Source: Phragmitibacter flavus
GTDB taxonomy: Bacteria > Verrucomicrobiota > Verrucomicrobiia > Verrucomicrobiales > Verrucomicrobiaceae
Direction: 5' to 3'
DNA length: 64,000 bases
NCBI RefSeq assembly: GCF_005780165.1
Contig: NZ_VAUV01000002.1
Span: 363,708 to 427,707, forward strand
The translations under genes were made by a program, and so were the position numbers. A model generated the notes under the pieces. The model was not told the DNA's origin, made no database searches, and saw only the letters and a list, made by a program, of their open reading frames with translations. Shown piece after piece: positions 63,939 to 64,000 of this stretch. The first letter of the stretch is position 1. Every line of letters starts with the position of its first letter.

Positions 63939-64000
63939 ATGAGCGGAAGCGATGACATCGAGCCTTGGGCCAAACTTGAAATCGAACAGTCCAACTGTGG
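63939..64000 (+). CDS. Start of a gene running off the right edge
   Basis: An ATG at 63939 opens a frame that continues to the window end, beginning MSGSDDIEPWAKLEIEQSNC. CTGGAG directly before the ATG is a possible but very close ribosome site. Only about 20 residues are visible, so no family can be named and the reality of the gene is uncertain. Confidence 0.35.
   Translation, partial: MSGSDDIEPWAKLEIEQSNC

Overview
The window looks like the chromosome of a high-GC Gram-negative bacterium, most likely a verrucomicrobium. I infer this from several very large PEP-CTERM proteins built of autotransporter-type beta-strand repeats, short C-terminal PEP sorting tails (a PEP motif, a hydrophobic stretch, then arginines), SWIM/SNF2 helicases, and dispersed non-coding repeats. 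No rRNA, tRNA or CRISPR array was seen, so the assignment rests on protein style only. Many long open frames opposite real genes are GC-driven shadows and are left out.

Layout. 1-2.6 kb: pirin and glutathionyl-hydroquinone reductase on the minus strand, divergent from a LysR regulator (a likely quinone/electrophile response unit), followed by a lipoprotein hydrolase. 4.2-7.0 kb: first giant PEP-CTERM protein. 7.1-14.4 kb: YheT-type hydrolase, TauE/SafE permease, Uma2-type nuclease, MFS and MATE exporters, and a methyltransferase with a membrane-anchored tail. 14.6-20.7 kb: an AT-richer two-gene island on the minus strand. It encodes a double-RecA (KaiC/RAD55-like) ATPase fused to a cytoplasmic solute-binding-protein-like region, and an AAA+ ATPase with a possible ribokinase-like N-terminal region. 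A full SNF2 helicase gene (SWIM zinc finger, apparently frameshifted in a poly-G tract) lies on one side and a decayed SNF2 fragment on the other. This is the best candidate for an undescribed system.

24.0-31.6 kb: two more giant PEP-CTERM proteins. 31.8-32.9 kb: purM. 32.9-38.1 kb: a 1730-residue classical autotransporter with nine 50-residue passenger repeats and an outer-membrane barrel. 38.6-42.1 kb: MacB-type ATPase, MacA/HlyD adaptor and TolC channel, with no permease nearby. 42.3-50.6 kb: amidohydrolase and three PEP-CTERM proteins (two small, one of 1720 residues).

51.1-58.7 kb: a type I restriction-modification operon (hsdR, FRG-domain gene, hsdM, hsdS, DUF4268-like nuclease) next to an apparently 5'-truncated small gene. 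58.7-60.0 kb: a gene-poor zone with 21-bp tandem repeats and many short palindromes. 60.0-64.0 kb: a winged-helix/nuclease-like protein, a GT2 glycosyltransferase, a membrane glycosyltransferase-like protein, an outer-membrane lipoprotein-sorting-type protein, and the start of one further gene.

Together the window mixes ordinary metabolism and export with extracellular protein display (PEP-CTERM and autotransporter) and two conflict-type loci: the type I RM operon and the two-ATPase island.
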